Source: Telluria beijingensis (lineage in GTDB: Bacteria > Pseudomonadota > Gammaproteobacteria > Burkholderiales > Burkholderiaceae_D). Taken from it: a stretch of 64,000 bases of DNA. A program made the position numbers and the translations under genes. This document shows, in pieces, positions 27,077 to 36,451 of this stretch. The notes under the pieces are model-generated. The model saw only the letters and a program-made list of their open reading frames with translations. It made no database searches and was not told where the DNA came from. The DNA lies in NCBI RefSeq assembly GCF_030770395.1, contig NZ_CP132480.1, positions 664,821-728,820 on the forward strand, read 5' to 3'. Position 1 is the stretch's first letter. Each line of letters starts with the position of its first letter.

Positions 27077-27811
27077 ATGACCAATACCACCCACTTCGGC
27101 TACAAGACTGTCGACGAGGACCAGAAGGTCCAGGAAGTCGCCAAGGTTTTCCACTCGGTCGCCTCGAAGTACGACGTCATGAACGACCTGATGTCGGCCG
27201 GCCTGCACCGCGCCTGGAAGATGTTCACCATCGCCCAGGCCGGCGTGCGTCCCGGCTTCAAGGTGCTCGACATCGCCGGCGGCACCGGCGACCTGGCCAA
27301 GGCCTTCGCGAAGCAGGCGGGCAAGAGCGGCGAAGTCTGGCTCACCGACATCAACGAGTCGATGCTGCGCGTCGGCCGCGATCGTCTCTTGAATAAAGGG
27401 ATTGTCACCCCAACCATGTTGTGTGATGCCGAAAAGCTGCCGTTTCCGGACAATTACTTCGACCGGGTCAGCGTCGCCTTCGGCCTGCGCAATATGACCC
27501 ATAAGGACCAGGCCCTGGCCGAGATGCGCCGGGTGCTCAAGCCCGGCGGCAAGCTGCTGGTGCTGGAATTCTCGAAGGTGATCGCGCCGCTGCAGAAACC
27601 GTACGATGTGTATTCGTTCTCGGTGCTGCCGTGGCTGGGCCAGCGGATCGCCGGCGATGCCGAAAGCTATCGCTACCTGGCCGAATCGATCCGCATGCAC
27701 CCCGACCAGGACACCCTGAAGGGGATGATGCAGGAAGCAGGACTGGAGCGGGTCCAGTATTTCAACCTGACGGCGGGTGTGGCCGCATTGCACACCGGTA
27801 TCAAACTGTAG
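27077..27811 (+). CDS. ubiE: Bifunctional demethylmenaquinone/2-polyprenyl-benzoquinol C-methyltransferase UbiE
   Basis: A 244-residue class I SAM methyltransferase for the C-methylation step of ubiquinone (and menaquinone) synthesis. Motif I is [15 protein letters not shown]; the UbiE-specific segments [11 protein letters not shown] near the N-terminus and [13 protein letters not shown] are present. The ATG at 27077 ([12 protein letters not shown]) matches the family start. First gene of ubiE - Tim44-like - ubiJ - ubiB. Confidence 0.96.
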   Translation: MTNTTHFGYKTVDEDQKVQEVAKVFHSVASKYDVMNDLMSAGLHRAWKMFTIAQAGVRPGFKVLDIAGGTGDLAKAFAKQAGKSGEVWLTDINESMLRVGRDRLLNKGIVTPTMLCDAEKLPFPDNYFDRVSVAFGLRNMTHKDQALAEMRRVLKPGGKLLVLEFSKVIAPLQKPYDVYSFSVLPWLGQRIAGDAESYRYLAESIRMHPDQDTLKGMMQEAGLERVQYFNLTAGVAALHTGIKL

Positions 27812-27834
27812 GTTTTACTCTAAGGACGGAGACG

Positions 27835-28818
27835 ATGAAAAAAATCCTGGTCACGACGATGTTGGCAGTCACCGCGTTCGCGATGGTGGCGGACGCCTTC
27901 GCCCGACCAATGGGCGGCAAGCGCTCGATCGGACGGCAATCGCAGTCCGTGCAGCAGCAGGGCCCAGCCCCGGCGCCGGCCCAGAACATGCAGCGCCAGG
28001 GCCCGAATTCGGCGGCGCCTGCCGCGGCTGGCGCTGGCGCGGCAGGCGCCGCGGCGGCCGCCAAGAAACCGAGCATGATGCGTAACATCCTGGGCGGCGC
28101 ACTGCTGGGCCTGGGCCTGGGCGCGCTGCTGTCGCACCTGGGTATCGGCGGCGCCCTGGCCAGCATCATCTCGACCATCCTGATGGTCGCGCTGATCGGC
28201 GGGGTGATCTTCTTCATCGTACGCATGATTCGCCGCAAGGACACGCCGGCCAATCCATCGGCGGCGACCGCGGGCGGTTTCGGCGGCGGCGGCTTCAAGC
28301 CCCAGGCTGCCAGCGCCACGCCTGAAATCGGCTCGGGCCTGCGCAATAGCCCTGCAGCGTTCCAGGGCAATGTGGGCCTGGACAAAGGCGCCGCGGCCGG
28401 CTTCGGCGGCGCTGCCGCCGCGACCACCTACCAGCAATGGGGCGTGCCGGCCGACTTCGACAGCGAGACCTTCCTGCGCCATGCGAAATCGTCCTTCATC
28501 CGCATGCAGGCGGCCTGGGACCGCGGCGACACCGACGACCTGCGCGAATTCACCGCGCCCGAGGTGTTCGCCGAGCTCAAGATGCAGATCCAGGAACGCG
28601 GCGGCGTGGCCGACTACACCGACGTGGTCAATATCGACGCCCAGCTGCTGGGCATCGAGCAGACCGCCACCGACTACCTGGCGAGCGTGCAGTTCAACGC
28701 GATGATCCGCAGCGCCAAGGATGCGTTGCCGGAGCCGTTCGTCGAAGTCTGGAACATGTCGAAGCCGCTGTCGGGTTCGGGCGGCTGGGTGCTGGCCGGT
28801 ATCCAGCAGACGAATTGA
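27835..28818 (+). CDS. Tim44-like domain membrane protein
   Basis: A 327-residue protein. A signal-like N-terminal segment (MKKILVTTMLAVTAFAMVADAFA) is followed by a Gln/Pro/Ala-rich linker, two hydrophobic helices (about 85-130; ILGGALLGLGLGALLSHLG and ISTILMVALIGGVIFFIV), a second Gly/Ala-rich linker, and a Tim44-like domain from about 205 (QQWGVPADFDSETFLRHAKSSFIRMQ) to the end. Such proteins are common in betaproteobacteria beside ubiE; the role is unknown, possibly membrane association of the ubiquinone enzymes. RBS AAGGACGGAG precedes the ATG; the gene starts 23 bases after ubiE and is closed by a terminator. Confidence 0.85.
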   Translation: MKKILVTTMLAVTAFAMVADAFARPMGGKRSIGRQSQSVQQQGPAPAPAQNMQRQGPNSAAPAAAGAGAAGAAAAAKKPSMMRNILGGALLGLGLGALLSHLGIGGALASIISTILMVALIGGVIFFIVRMIRRKDTPANPSAATAGGFGGGGFKPQAASATPEIGSGLRNSPAAFQGNVGLDKGAAAGFGGAAAATTYQQWGVPADFDSETFLRHAKSSFIRMQAAWDRGDTDDLREFTAPEVFAELKMQIQERGGVADYTDVVNIDAQLLGIEQTATDYLASVQFNAMIRSAKDALPEPFVEVWNMSKPLSGSGGWVLAGIQQTN

Positions 28819-28897
28819 TATCGTCCACAGTTGGCGGAATTATTTTTCGATAAACATTCCGTGTCGCCGGGTTTGCGCCCGGCAAACTGGTAAGATC

Positions 28898-28935
28898 AAA
28901 ACCGCCCGCGTCAATCCCGGGCGGTTTTGTTTTTT
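28898..28935 (+). terminator. Rho-independent terminator after the Tim44-like gene
   Basis: An 11-base stem AAAACCGCCCG / CGGGCGGTTTT (28898-28928) followed by GTTTTTT. A second GC hairpin (GCCGGG / CCCGGC, 28866-28883) precedes it. It lies only 18 bases before ubiJ, so ubiJ-ubiB may need its own promoter or read-through. Confidence 0.88.
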
Positions 28936-28952
28936 AAGGGTCAAATCCTGTC

Positions 28953-29636
28953 ATGTTCCCGAGTTTTACCACCTTGTCGCCCCAGCGGGTCCTGTCCCTG
29001 CCGGCGGTCGCCGCGATCAATCACCTGCTGGCCCAGGAGCCTTGGGCGCGTAATGCCCTGGCGCGCCATGCCGGCAAGGAAGCGTGCATCGACGCCGGGC
29101 TGGCCCAGCTGCGCGTGCTGGTCGCGCATGACGGCCTGCTGGAAGCAAGCCAGGCCGACACTGTCGCCAGCGTCACGATCCGCGTCAAGCCGGCCGACCT
29201 GCCGCTGATCGCCCAGGACCGCAAGCGCGCGCTGTCCTACGTCAAGATCGAGGGCGATGCCGAGTTCGCCAACGTGATCTCGCAACTGGCCAATGGCTTG
29301 CGCTGGGATGCCGAGCACGACCTCGAAAGGGTGGTGGGGCCGCTCGGCGCGCGCCGCCTGGCCGGAGGCGCCCGCAGCATGACGCAGGGCGCTACCGAAG
29401 CGGGGCGGCGCCTGGCCGAGAACCTGGCCGAATTCCTGGCAGAAGAGCGGCCCGTGCTCGTGCGGCCGGCCCGGCGCGAGGCGTTCGCCGGCGACGTGGT
29501 GCGCCTGCGCGACGACGTCGAACGCACCGCCAAGCGCATCGCACGGCTCGAGCAGGCATTGGCCAGGCGCGATGCCGCCGCCTCTACCTCCACCATCATT
29601 CTTCCCAGCGCAGAACCCCATCCGGATCGTCGATGA
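28953..29636 (+). CDS. ubiJ: Ubiquinone biosynthesis accessory factor UbiJ (SCP2 domain)
   Basis: A 227-residue protein with an SCP2-like lipid-binding N-terminal domain (about 15-115; [20 protein letters not shown]) and a helical C-terminal region with coiled-coil character ([24 protein letters not shown]). UbiJ holds lipophilic intermediates for the Ubi enzyme complex in the cytosol. The order between ubiE and ubiB is the family's usual context. Its stop overlaps the ubiB start by four bases. Confidence 0.88.
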   Translation: MFPSFTTLSPQRVLSLPAVAAINHLLAQEPWARNALARHAGKEACIDAGLAQLRVLVAHDGLLEASQADTVASVTIRVKPADLPLIAQDRKRALSYVKIEGDAEFANVISQLANGLRWDAEHDLERVVGPLGARRLAGGARSMTQGATEAGRRLAENLAEFLAEERPVLVRPARREAFAGDVVRLRDDVERTAKRIARLEQALARRDAAASTSTIILPSAEPHPDRR

Positions 29637-31195
29637 TATTGAAATTCCTGCGCCTGCTGCGCATCCTCACCGTCTTTACCAGGTACGGCCTGGACGAGAT
29701 CGCCGTCACCAGCATCAATGCCCCGCGCACCGCGCGCCTGATGAACACCTTCTTCTTCTGGCGCCGCATCACTTCGCCGCGCGCGATCCGCCTGCGCCAG
29801 GCGCTGGAAGAGCTGGGCCCGATCTTCGTGAAGTTCGGCCAGGTGCTGTCCACCCGGCGCGACCTGGTGCCGCCCGATATCGCCGACGAGCTGGCGCTGC
29901 TGCAGGACCGGGTGCCGCCATTCGGCTCCGAGCTGGCGGTGGCCCAGATCACGCGCTCGCTGGGCGCCCATCCGGATGAATTGTTTGCCCGCTTCGACCG
30001 TGAACCGGTGGCCTCGGCCTCGATCGCGCAAGTCCACTTCGCCCAGCTCAAGGATGGCAAGGAGGTCGCAGTCAAGGTGCTGCGTCCCGGCATGAAGAAG
30101 CTGATCGACGAAGACATGGCCCTGATGCGCCTGGCGGCCAGCCTGATCGAGCGCGTGTGGGGCGAGGCGCGGCGCCTGAAGCCGCGCGAAGTCGTGGCCG
30201 AGTTCGACAAATACCTGCACGACGAGCTCGACCTGATGCGCGAGGCGGCCAATGCCAGCCAGCTGCGCCGCAACTTCGCCGGTTCCAGCCTGCTGATGGT
30301 GCCCGAAATGTACTGGGACTATTGCTCGAGCAGCGTGATCGTGATGGAGCGCATGTACGGCATCCCCATCTCGCAGATCGACCGCCTGGCCGCCGCTGGC
30401 GTCGACCTCAAGAAGCTGTCGAGCGACGGCGTGGAGATTTTCTTCACCCAGGTCTTCCGCGACGGTTTCTTCCACGCCGATATGCACCCGGGGAATATCC
30501 TGGTGTCGACCGCGCCGGAGACGCTGGGCCGCTATATCGCGCTGGACTTCGGCATCGTCGGCACGCTGAACGATTTCGACAAGGACTACCTGTCGCAGAA
30601 CTTCCTGGCCTTCTTCCGCCGCGACTACAAGCGCGTGGCCGAGGCCCATATCGAATCGGGCTGGGCGCCCTCGACCACCCGCGTGGACGAGCTCGAGGCG
30701 GCGGTGCGCGCCTGCTGCGAGCCGATCTTCGACCGGCCGCTGAAGGACATCTCGTTCGGTCAGGTGCTGCTGCGCCTGTTCCAGACCTCGCGCCGCTTCA
30801 ACGTCGAGGTGCAGCCGCAGCTGGTGCTGCTGCAGAAGACCCTGCTCAATATCGAGGGCCTGGGTCGCCAGCTCGACCCCGACCTCGACCTGTGGAAGAC
30901 CGCCAAGCCCTACCTCGAGCGCTGGATGACGGAGCAGGTGGGCTGGAAAGGCCTGGCCGAGCGCCTGCGCGCCGAGGCGCCGCGCTACGCCCAGATCTTC
31001 CCGCAACTGCCGCGCCTGGTGCACCAGGTGCTGGAGCGCGAGTCGAAAGGGCATGTCGCGCATTCGCATATCGGGAATAGCGACATGCTGGCGATGGTGC
31101 TGCTCGAGCAGCGCCGCACGAATCGCATGCTGGCCTTCCTGACCTGCATGGCGGCGGGGTTCGGGGTGGGGCTGGTGGCGCTGTACCTGTTGTAA
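29633..31195 (+). CDS. ubiB: Ubiquinone biosynthesis regulatory kinase-like protein UbiB
   Basis: A 520-residue atypical kinase/ATPase needed for ubiquinone synthesis. The KxGQ motif is [12 protein letters not shown], the alanine-rich loop is [14 protein letters not shown], and the catalytic segment is [12 protein letters not shown] with ALDFGIVG. A transmembrane helix at the C-terminus ([21 protein letters not shown]) anchors it to the inner membrane. ATG overlaps the ubiJ stop, giving tight coupling. Confidence 0.96.
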   Translation: MILKFLRLLRILTVFTRYGLDEIAVTSINAPRTARLMNTFFFWRRITSPRAIRLRQALEELGPIFVKFGQVLSTRRDLVPPDIADELALLQDRVPPFGSELAVAQITRSLGAHPDELFARFDREPVASASIAQVHFAQLKDGKEVAVKVLRPGMKKLIDEDMALMRLAASLIERVWGEARRLKPREVVAEFDKYLHDELDLMREAANASQLRRNFAGSSLLMVPEMYWDYCSSSVIVMERMYGIPISQIDRLAAAGVDLKKLSSDGVEIFFTQVFRDGFFHADMHPGNILVSTAPETLGRYIALDFGIVGTLNDFDKDYLSQNFLAFFRRDYKRVAEAHIESGWAPSTTRVDELEAAVRACCEPIFDRPLKDISFGQVLLRLFQTSRRFNVEVQPQLVLLQKTLLNIEGLGRQLDPDLDLWKTAKPYLERWMTEQVGWKGLAERLRAEAPRYAQIFPQLPRLVHQVLERESKGHVAHSHIGNSDMLAMVLLEQRRTNRMLAFLTCMAAGFGVGLVALYLL

Positions 31196-31200
31196 GCGCC

Positions 31201-31228
31201 AAAAGAAAAAGCCCGCATTCGCGGGCTT
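31201..31228 (-). terminator. Stem-loop after ubiB with U-tract only on the minus strand
   Basis: A perfect 8-base stem AAGCCCGC / GCGGGCTT with loop ATTC (31209-31228), preceded by an A-rich run at 31201-31210. On the plus strand no T-run follows, so as an intrinsic terminator it points to minus-strand transcription. It may still mark the ubiB 3' end. Confidence 0.6.
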
Positions 31229-31530
31229 GCCAAGCTAGTGTTCTTGTATGGACCGCGCTGATGCAAGCACCGCACAGTCTTCTGTTTCTTCTTTACGGGG
31301 AGTAGCAGGGATTTCCCGCCACCAACATTCGGTGAAGAAGGCCGTATTAAAACATCTGGCGCAGGCTTGAGCAAACGAAACACCTGTTGACGATGGTGAA
31401 AAACAACATCGTACCGTGCGCACTTGCCCATGCGCCGGGTCTGTGCCAGCCGGGGCAGGCCGCAAACGGCAAATCCCCCCGTAAAAGCTTTATAATTCAG
31501 GGTTTTGAAGATTTTTGCGGAGCACTCAGC
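31229..31530. other. Intergenic region before fmdB with a -10 box
   Basis: About 300 bases without a supported gene. TATAAT at 31491-31496 is the likely -10 of the fmdB-type gene, 40 bases before its start; the -35 is weak. The minus-oriented terminator at 31201-31228 leaves open a minus-strand small RNA in this space. Confidence 0.45.
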
Positions 31531-31878
31531 ATGCCGATTTACGCCTACCGCTGCGAAGAATGCGGTTTTACCAAAGATGTACTGCAAAAAATATCGGATC
31601 CGGTCCTGACCGTCTGCCCGTCCTGCGCCAAGCCGTCCTTCAAGAAACAGGTGACTGCCGCCGGCTTCCAGCTCAAGGGTAGCGGCTGGTATGTGACCGA
31701 TTTCCGCGGCGGCACGCCGCCCGCGACCGGCACCGCCAGCAACGGTAATGGCAATGGCGCCGGCAATGGCAGCAGCGCCACGCCGGCGGCATCGACCGAG
31801 TCCAGCGCTCCGGCAGCCGCGGCAACGCCTGCGGCGCCCGCCACGCCGAGCGGCGGCGGCGACAAGAGCGGCAGCTGA
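31531..31878 (+). CDS. FmdB-family zinc-ribbon regulatory protein
   Basis: A 115-residue protein. The FmdB zinc ribbon covers residues 1-42, beginning MPIYAYRCEECGFTKDVLQK with C-x2-C ... C-x2-C (CPSCAKPSF). The segment TAAGFQLKGSGWYVTDFRG follows. The last 55 residues are an Asn/Gly then Ala/Ser/Pro-rich disordered tail. FmdB-type proteins are presumed regulators, unproven. Followed by the DUF502 gene and aspS, a conserved betaproteobacterial order. Confidence 0.9.
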   Translation: MPIYAYRCEECGFTKDVLQKISDPVLTVCPSCAKPSFKKQVTAAGFQLKGSGWYVTDFRGGTPPATGTASNGNGNGAGNGSSATPAASTESSAPAAAATPAAPATPSGGGDKSGS

Positions 31879-31924
31879 TCCCGCGCGGCCCATGCCGCGC
31901 GCCAACAAGAACAACGGGAATCCG

Positions 31925-32548
31925 ATGCGCAAATATTTCATCACCGGCTTGCTGGTCCTGGTCCCCCTGGTCATCACGGCCTGGGTCCTGAACCTGATCA
32001 TCAGCACGCTCGACCAGTCGCTGCTGTTCGTGCCCGATGCCTGGCAGCCGCGCACGATGTTCGGCATGGACGTGCCCGGCTTCGGCGCGGTGCTGACCCT
32101 GGCCATCGTGTTCCTGACCGGCCTGCTCACCAACAACCTGGTCGGCAACTATGTCGTGCGCCTGGGCGAGCGCCTGCTCAAGCGCGTGCCGGTGGTGAGC
32201 TCGCTGTACGGCAGCGTCAAGCAGGTGTCGGACACGCTGTTTTCGCCGTCGGGCAATGCCTTCCGCCAGGCGGTGCTGGTGCCATATCCGCATGCGGATT
32301 CGTACACCATCGCCTTCCTAACTGGCGTGCCGGGCGGCGAAGTGGCGGGCCACCTGGGCGGCGACTATGTCAGCGTCTACGTGCCGACCACCCCGAACCC
32401 GACCTCGGGCTTCTTCCTGATGATGGAACGCAGCCGCGTGAAAGAGCTGGACATGTCGGTCGATGCGGCCCTGAAGTACATCGTCTCGATGGGCGTGGTC
32501 GCGCCGGCGGAGGTGCCGGTAAGCGCAGCGCCTGCGGCGATCAAGTAA
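31925..32548 (+). CDS. DUF502 family membrane protein
   Basis: A 207-residue protein with two transmembrane helices, residues about 5-27 (FITGLLVLVPLVITAWVLNL) and about 50-75 (FGAVLTLAIVFLTGLLTNN). A soluble domain with VPVVSSLYGSVKQVSDTLF and VYVPTTPNPTSGFF follows. These motifs are diagnostic of DUF502 (COG2928). Function unknown; commonly next to aspS. The start is the ATG at 31925, where the first helix begins. Confidence 0.92.
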   Translation: MRKYFITGLLVLVPLVITAWVLNLIISTLDQSLLFVPDAWQPRTMFGMDVPGFGAVLTLAIVFLTGLLTNNLVGNYVVRLGERLLKRVPVVSSLYGSVKQVSDTLFSPSGNAFRQAVLVPYPHADSYTIAFLTGVPGGEVAGHLGGDYVSVYVPTTPNPTSGFFLMMERSRVKELDMSVDAALKYIVSMGVVAPAEVPVSAAPAAIK

Positions 32549-32619
32549 TACCGAATCAAAGAGTTTAGCGGCCGCCGCGTGGGCGGCGCGAGCAAATCAA
32601 CCAACCTGGAACGAAAACT

Positions 32620-34422
32620 ATGTCCACCATGCGTACCAACTACTGCGGCCTCGTGACCGAGGAACTGCTGGGCCAAACCGTCAGCCTGTGCGGCTGGGTG
32701 CACCGCCGCCGCGACCACGGCGGCGTGATCTTCATCGACCTGCGCGACCGCGAAGGCCTGGTGCAGGTGGTCTGCCATCCGGACAACGCCGCCGTGTTCA
32801 AGGCCGCCGAAGGCGTGCGCAACGAATACTGCCTGCGCATCGTCGGTACCGTCACCAACCGCCTGGAAGGCACGGCCAACGCCAACCTGAAGTCGGGCAA
32901 GATCGAGATCAACGCCAGCGAAGTCGAGGTGCTGAACGCCTCGGTGCCGGTGCCGTTCCAGCTGGACGACGACAACCTGTCGGAAACCACCCGCCTGACC
33001 CACCGCGTGCTCGACCTGCGCCGCGCCCAGATGCAGCACAACCTGCGCCTGCGCTACAAGGTGTCGATGGAAGTGCGCAAGTACCTGGACAACCTGGGCT
33101 TCATCGACGTCGAGACCCCGATGCTGACCAAGTCGACCCCGGAAGGTGCGCGCGACTACCTGGTGCCGTCGCGCGTCAACGCCGGCAACTTCTTCGCGCT
33201 GCCGCAGTCGCCGCAGCTGTTCAAGCAGCTGCTGATGGTGGCCAACTTCGACCGCTACTACCAGATCACCAAGTGCTTCCGCGACGAAGACCTGCGCGCC
33301 GACCGCCAGCCTGAATTCACCCAGATCGACTGCGAGACCTCGTTCCTGACCGAGCAGGAGATCCGCGACCTGTTCGAAGAAATGATGCGCGTCGTGTTCA
33401 AGAACACCGCCGGCGTAGACCTGCCGAACCCGTTCCCGGTGATGGACTTCGCCACCGCGATGGGCAAGTACGGTTCCGATAAACCCGACATGCGCGTCAA
33501 GCTCGAGTTCACCGAACTGACCGAGCTGATGAAGTCGGTCGAGTTCAAGGTGTTCAACAGCGCCGCCAACCTGCCGAACGGCCGCGTGGTCGGCATGCGC
33601 GTGCCGCAGGGCGGTTCGATGCCGCGCTCGGAAATCGACGCCTACACCCAGTTCGTGGCGATCTACGGCGCCAAGGGCCTGGCCTACATCAAGGTCAACG
33701 AGAAGGCGAAAGGCCGTGACGGCCTGCAGTCGCCGATCGTCAAGAATATTTCTGACGACGTTCTCACCCAGATCCTGGAACTGACCGGCGCGCAGGACGG
33801 CGACCTGATCTTCTTCGGCGCCGACAAGGCGAAAGTCGTCAACGACGCCATCGGCGCGCTGCGCGTCAAGATCGGCCACTCGGAATTCGGCAAGAAGGCC
33901 GGCCTGTTCGACGACGTCTGGTCGCCGCTGTGGGTGGTCGACTTCCCGATGTTCGAATACGACGAAGACGGCGACCGCTGGACCGCGACCCACCACCCGT
34001 TCACCGCGCCGAAGGACGGCCACGAGGACATGCTCGAGACCAATCCGGGCGCCTGCATCGCCAAGGCCTACGACATGGTCCTGAACGGCTGGGAACTGGG
34101 CGGCGGCTCGATCCGTATCCACCGCGAGGAAGTGCAGAGCAAGGTGTTCCGCGCGCTGAAGATCGACGCGGAAGAAGCGCAGCTCAAGTTCGGCTTCCTG
34201 CTGGATGCGCTGCAGTACGGCGCGCCGCCGCACGGTGGCCTGGCCTTCGGCCTGGATCGCCTGATCACCCTGATGACCGGCTCCGAGTCGATCCGCGACG
34301 TGATCGCCTTCCCGAAAACCCAGCGCGCGCAGTGCCTGCTGACCAATGCGCCGTCGGAAGTCGACGAGAAGCAGCTGAAAGAGCTGCACATCCGCCTGCG
34401 TAACGAGCCGAAGGTGGCGTAA
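32620..34422 (+). CDS. aspS: Aspartate-tRNA ligase
   Basis: A 600-residue class II AspRS of bacterial type. An N-terminal OB-fold anticodon-binding domain (about 1-110), motif 2 [18 protein letters not shown], the GAD insertion (about 290-420) and motif 3 [13 protein letters not shown] near 545 are present. In organisms lacking asparaginyl-tRNA synthetase the enzyme also charges tRNA-Asn; whether this one does cannot be read here. Normal length. Either Met1 or Met4 could be the start. Confidence 0.97.
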   Translation: MSTMRTNYCGLVTEELLGQTVSLCGWVHRRRDHGGVIFIDLRDREGLVQVVCHPDNAAVFKAAEGVRNEYCLRIVGTVTNRLEGTANANLKSGKIEINASEVEVLNASVPVPFQLDDDNLSETTRLTHRVLDLRRAQMQHNLRLRYKVSMEVRKYLDNLGFIDVETPMLTKSTPEGARDYLVPSRVNAGNFFALPQSPQLFKQLLMVANFDRYYQITKCFRDEDLRADRQPEFTQIDCETSFLTEQEIRDLFEEMMRVVFKNTAGVDLPNPFPVMDFATAMGKYGSDKPDMRVKLEFTELTELMKSVEFKVFNSAANLPNGRVVGMRVPQGGSMPRSEIDAYTQFVAIYGAKGLAYIKVNEKAKGRDGLQSPIVKNISDDVLTQILELTGAQDGDLIFFGADKAKVVNDAIGALRVKIGHSEFGKKAGLFDDVWSPLWVVDFPMFEYDEDGDRWTATHHPFTAPKDGHEDMLETNPGACIAKAYDMVLNGWELGGGSIRIHREEVQSKVFRALKIDAEEAQLKFGFLLDALQYGAPPHGGLAFGLDRLITLMTGSESIRDVIAFPKTQRAQCLLTNAPSEVDEKQLKELHIRLRNEPKVA

Positions 34423-34468
34423 CGATGGACAGGGCGGGCGGCCATGCCATCCGCCTCCCATCCTGCCC

Positions 34469-34921
34469 ATGAAGCCCCACAAGATCCCCGAATCGGTCCT
34501 GGTCGTGATCCACACTTCCGCCATGGAAGTGCTGGTGCTCGAACGCGCCGACCGGCCGGGGTTCTGGCAATCGGTCACCGGCTCGCTCGACGCCCTCGAC
34601 GAGCCCTTGATGCTGACCGCCGCGCGCGAACTGTTCGAAGAGACCGGCATCGTGGCCGACGGCGAACGCATCCGCCTGCGCGACTGGCAGCTGTCGAACG
34701 TCTACGAAATCTATCCCGTCTGGCGTCACCGCTACGCCCCCGGCGTGACCCACAATACCGAGCACGTGTTCTCGGTCTGCGTGCCGCGCGACATCCCCAT
34801 CCTCCTCAGCCCGCGCGAACACCTGCGCCATGCCTGGCTGCCCCTGCTCGAAGCGGCAGACCGCTGCTTTTCTTCTTCCAACGCCGAAGCCATTCTCCAG
34901 CTTCCCCGTCATCTCCCATGA
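34469..34921 (+). CDS. nudB: Dihydroneopterin triphosphate diphosphatase (Nudix)
   Basis: A 150-residue Nudix hydrolase. The Nudix box is GSLDALDEPLMLTAARELFEETGI in pattern (G-x5-E-x7-REUxEExGU, residues about 37-60). NudB removes pyrophosphate from dihydroneopterin triphosphate in folate synthesis. The opening KIPESVLVVIHTSAMEVLVLERAD and the position right after aspS are typical. Start ATG at 34469. Confidence 0.88.
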   Translation: MKPHKIPESVLVVIHTSAMEVLVLERADRPGFWQSVTGSLDALDEPLMLTAARELFEETGIVADGERIRLRDWQLSNVYEIYPVWRHRYAPGVTHNTEHVFSVCVPRDIPILLSPREHLRHAWLPLLEAADRCFSSSNAEAILQLPRHLP

Positions 34922-35022
34922 AAATGTTGTTAACGGTAACTAAAATTGCCTAAAAGCAGTTTATTTGCCGAAAATCAGCCTTGATGCGTGGCATGTTGCG
35001 CCATAAAATGACGTTTTTTAAC

Positions 35023-35044
35023 AAAAGTACGTAGGTACTTTTTT
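35023..35044 (+). terminator. Rho-independent terminator after nudB
   Basis: An 8-base stem AAAAGTAC / GTACTTTT with loop GTAG (35023-35042), the right arm running into six Ts. The stem is AT-rich, so strength is uncertain. The surrounding 34922-35281 is AT-rich and holds no gene. Confidence 0.6.
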
Positions 35045-35188
35045 AAAGATCGGTCTGTGCGCAGCCGCGCACATGCGCTCGATCAAACCGCTGCTCTCCT
35101 ATGAAAATACATTTGAATACATCTTACATGTCATTTTGATAAAAATAGGAAATTTTGCGTTTGATGTATTGCACAAAATATTCAATGT

Positions 35189-35240
35189 TTGACAGCGCCA
35201 AAACCGTAGACTAAGGTCAACAGTTCACCTTTGGTGAACT
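35189..35240 (+). promoter_or_regulatory. Promoter with overlapping palindromic operator before a small gene
   Basis: TTGACA at 35189-35194 with TAAGGT 17 bases later (35212-35217) is a plausible sigma-70 promoter. Immediately downstream, AGTTCACC / GGTGAACT (35222-35240, three-base centre) is a perfect 8-base inverted repeat at the expected transcript start, a good position for a repressor site. The repressor is unknown. Confidence 0.5.
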
Positions 35241-35281
35241 CTTGATGTGCAACTTCTAAGTGGATGATTCTGGGAGATAAC

Positions 35282-35491
35282 ATGGATAACCTCGAACTGA
35301 ATAGCGACAAGAAAGTAAAGGCAATTACCTTGGGAGATGACTGCATCCACATCGACCTGACCGACGGCTTGCGCCTGAGCGGTCCGCTTGCGTCCTTGCA
35401 ACCCAAACCCGACGCCGAGGAGCGCAAGCCGCGCCGCCTGATCGTGTCGGGTCACGAAGCGGTGTACGAGAAGTCGTTGGCGATTGCCTGA
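35282..35491 (+). CDS. Small hypothetical protein, weakly DUF2442-like
   Basis: A 69-residue protein. Residues 15-38 (AITLGDDCIHIDLTDGLRLSGPL in part) follow the DUF2442 pattern of a beta strand, acidic turn DG and PL. The second half does not match that family well and ends VSGHEAVYEKSLAIA. The ATG at 35282 follows GGGAG about eight bases upstream. A perfect 7-base inverted repeat CTGAATG / CATTCAG spans the stop codon (35488-35506). Function unknown. Confidence 0.6.
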   Translation: MDNLELNSDKKVKAITLGDDCIHIDLTDGLRLSGPLASLQPKPDAEERKPRRLIVSGHEAVYEKSLAIA

Positions 35492-35620
35492 ATGACAGCC
35501 ATTCAGTGATCGGGCGCGACGGCATCACGCCAGCCGCCGCGCTCCGCGCTCCACGGGAAGGAAGCGCACGATTGGGCCCGTTTCACGAGAACGGCGGTCC
35601 GATCCGGGTAGAATGTTCCC

Positions 35621-36451
35621 ATGAAAATTCGTGTAGCCACCTACAATATTCATAAGGGCGTCTCGTCGCTGCGCAGTACGCCACGCGTGATCGCGCTCAA
35701 GAAAGCCATCGCCGAATTCGACGCCAACGTCGTCTTCCTGCAAGAGGTGCAAGGACGGCACGACCGCTTCCAGGCACGCTACGGCAAGGAAGACCGCGGC
35801 CACCGCCACTGGCCAGAAACCGCCCAGTACGACTACTTCGCTCCCGATGCCCACCACACGGCCTACGGCATGAACGCAGTCTACGACCATGGCCACCACG
35901 GCAACGCGCTGCTGAGTTGCTGGCCGATCGAGAACTCGCACAACCACGACGTCTCCGACCATGCCTACGAGCAGCGCGGCATCCTGCACTGCATCCTGGG
36001 CGCGCCCGAATGCCGGGTGCACTGCTATGTGGTCCACCTGGGCCTGTTCGAAGGCAGCCGCGGGCGCCAGACGGCGTCGCTGATCGAGGCCGTCAATGCA
36101 TCCGCGCCGAACGGCGAGCCGGTGATCATCGCCGGCGATTTCAACGACTGGCGCAACACGCTCAGCGACAAGCTGCGCAATGCCCTGGGCGTGGAAGAAG
36201 TGTTCGACAAGCTGGGGCCGCGTTCGCCGATGGGCGATATGGTGCGCAGCTGGGCTGGCCGCCAGCCGCGCCTGGCGCCGGCGCGTACCTTCCCGGCCAT
36301 GCTGCCATGGTTCAGGCTCGACCGCATCTATGTGCGCGGCTTCAAGGTCAACCACGCCAAGGTGATGCACGGCCCGCTGTGGGCAAAGCTGTCCGATCAC
36401 GCGCCCATCGTGGCCGAGCTCGAACTCACACAAGGGCCATGCGCAGTCTGA
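35621..36451 (+). CDS. Endonuclease/exonuclease/phosphatase (EEP) family protein
   Basis: A 276-residue metal-dependent phosphoesterase. The family motifs are present: ATYNIHKG near the N-terminus, VVFLQEVQG (catalytic Glu), VIIAGDFNDWRN and a final LSDHAPIVAEL. It has no signal peptide. The 13-base overlap with the cardiolipin synthase gene downstream suggests a membrane phospholipid connection, a pairing common in betaproteobacteria and in E. coli (ybhP-clsB). Confidence 0.9.
   Translation: MKIRVATYNIHKGVSSLRSTPRVIALKKAIAEFDANVVFLQEVQGRHDRFQARYGKEDRGHRHWPETAQYDYFAPDAHHTAYGMNAVYDHGHHGNALLSCWPIENSHNHDVSDHAYEQRGILHCILGAPECRVHCYVVHLGLFEGSRGRQTASLIEAVNASAPNGEPVIIAGDFNDWRNTLSDKLRNALGVEEVFDKLGPRSPMGDMVRSWAGRQPRLAPARTFPAMLPWFRLDRIYVRGFKVNHAKVMHGPLWAKLSDHAPIVAELELTQGPCAV

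Noticed and set aside
31235..31465. Minus-strand 76-residue frame between ubiB and fmdB
   Set aside because: Composition and lack of RBS suggest chance; kept only as a possible small-RNA region.
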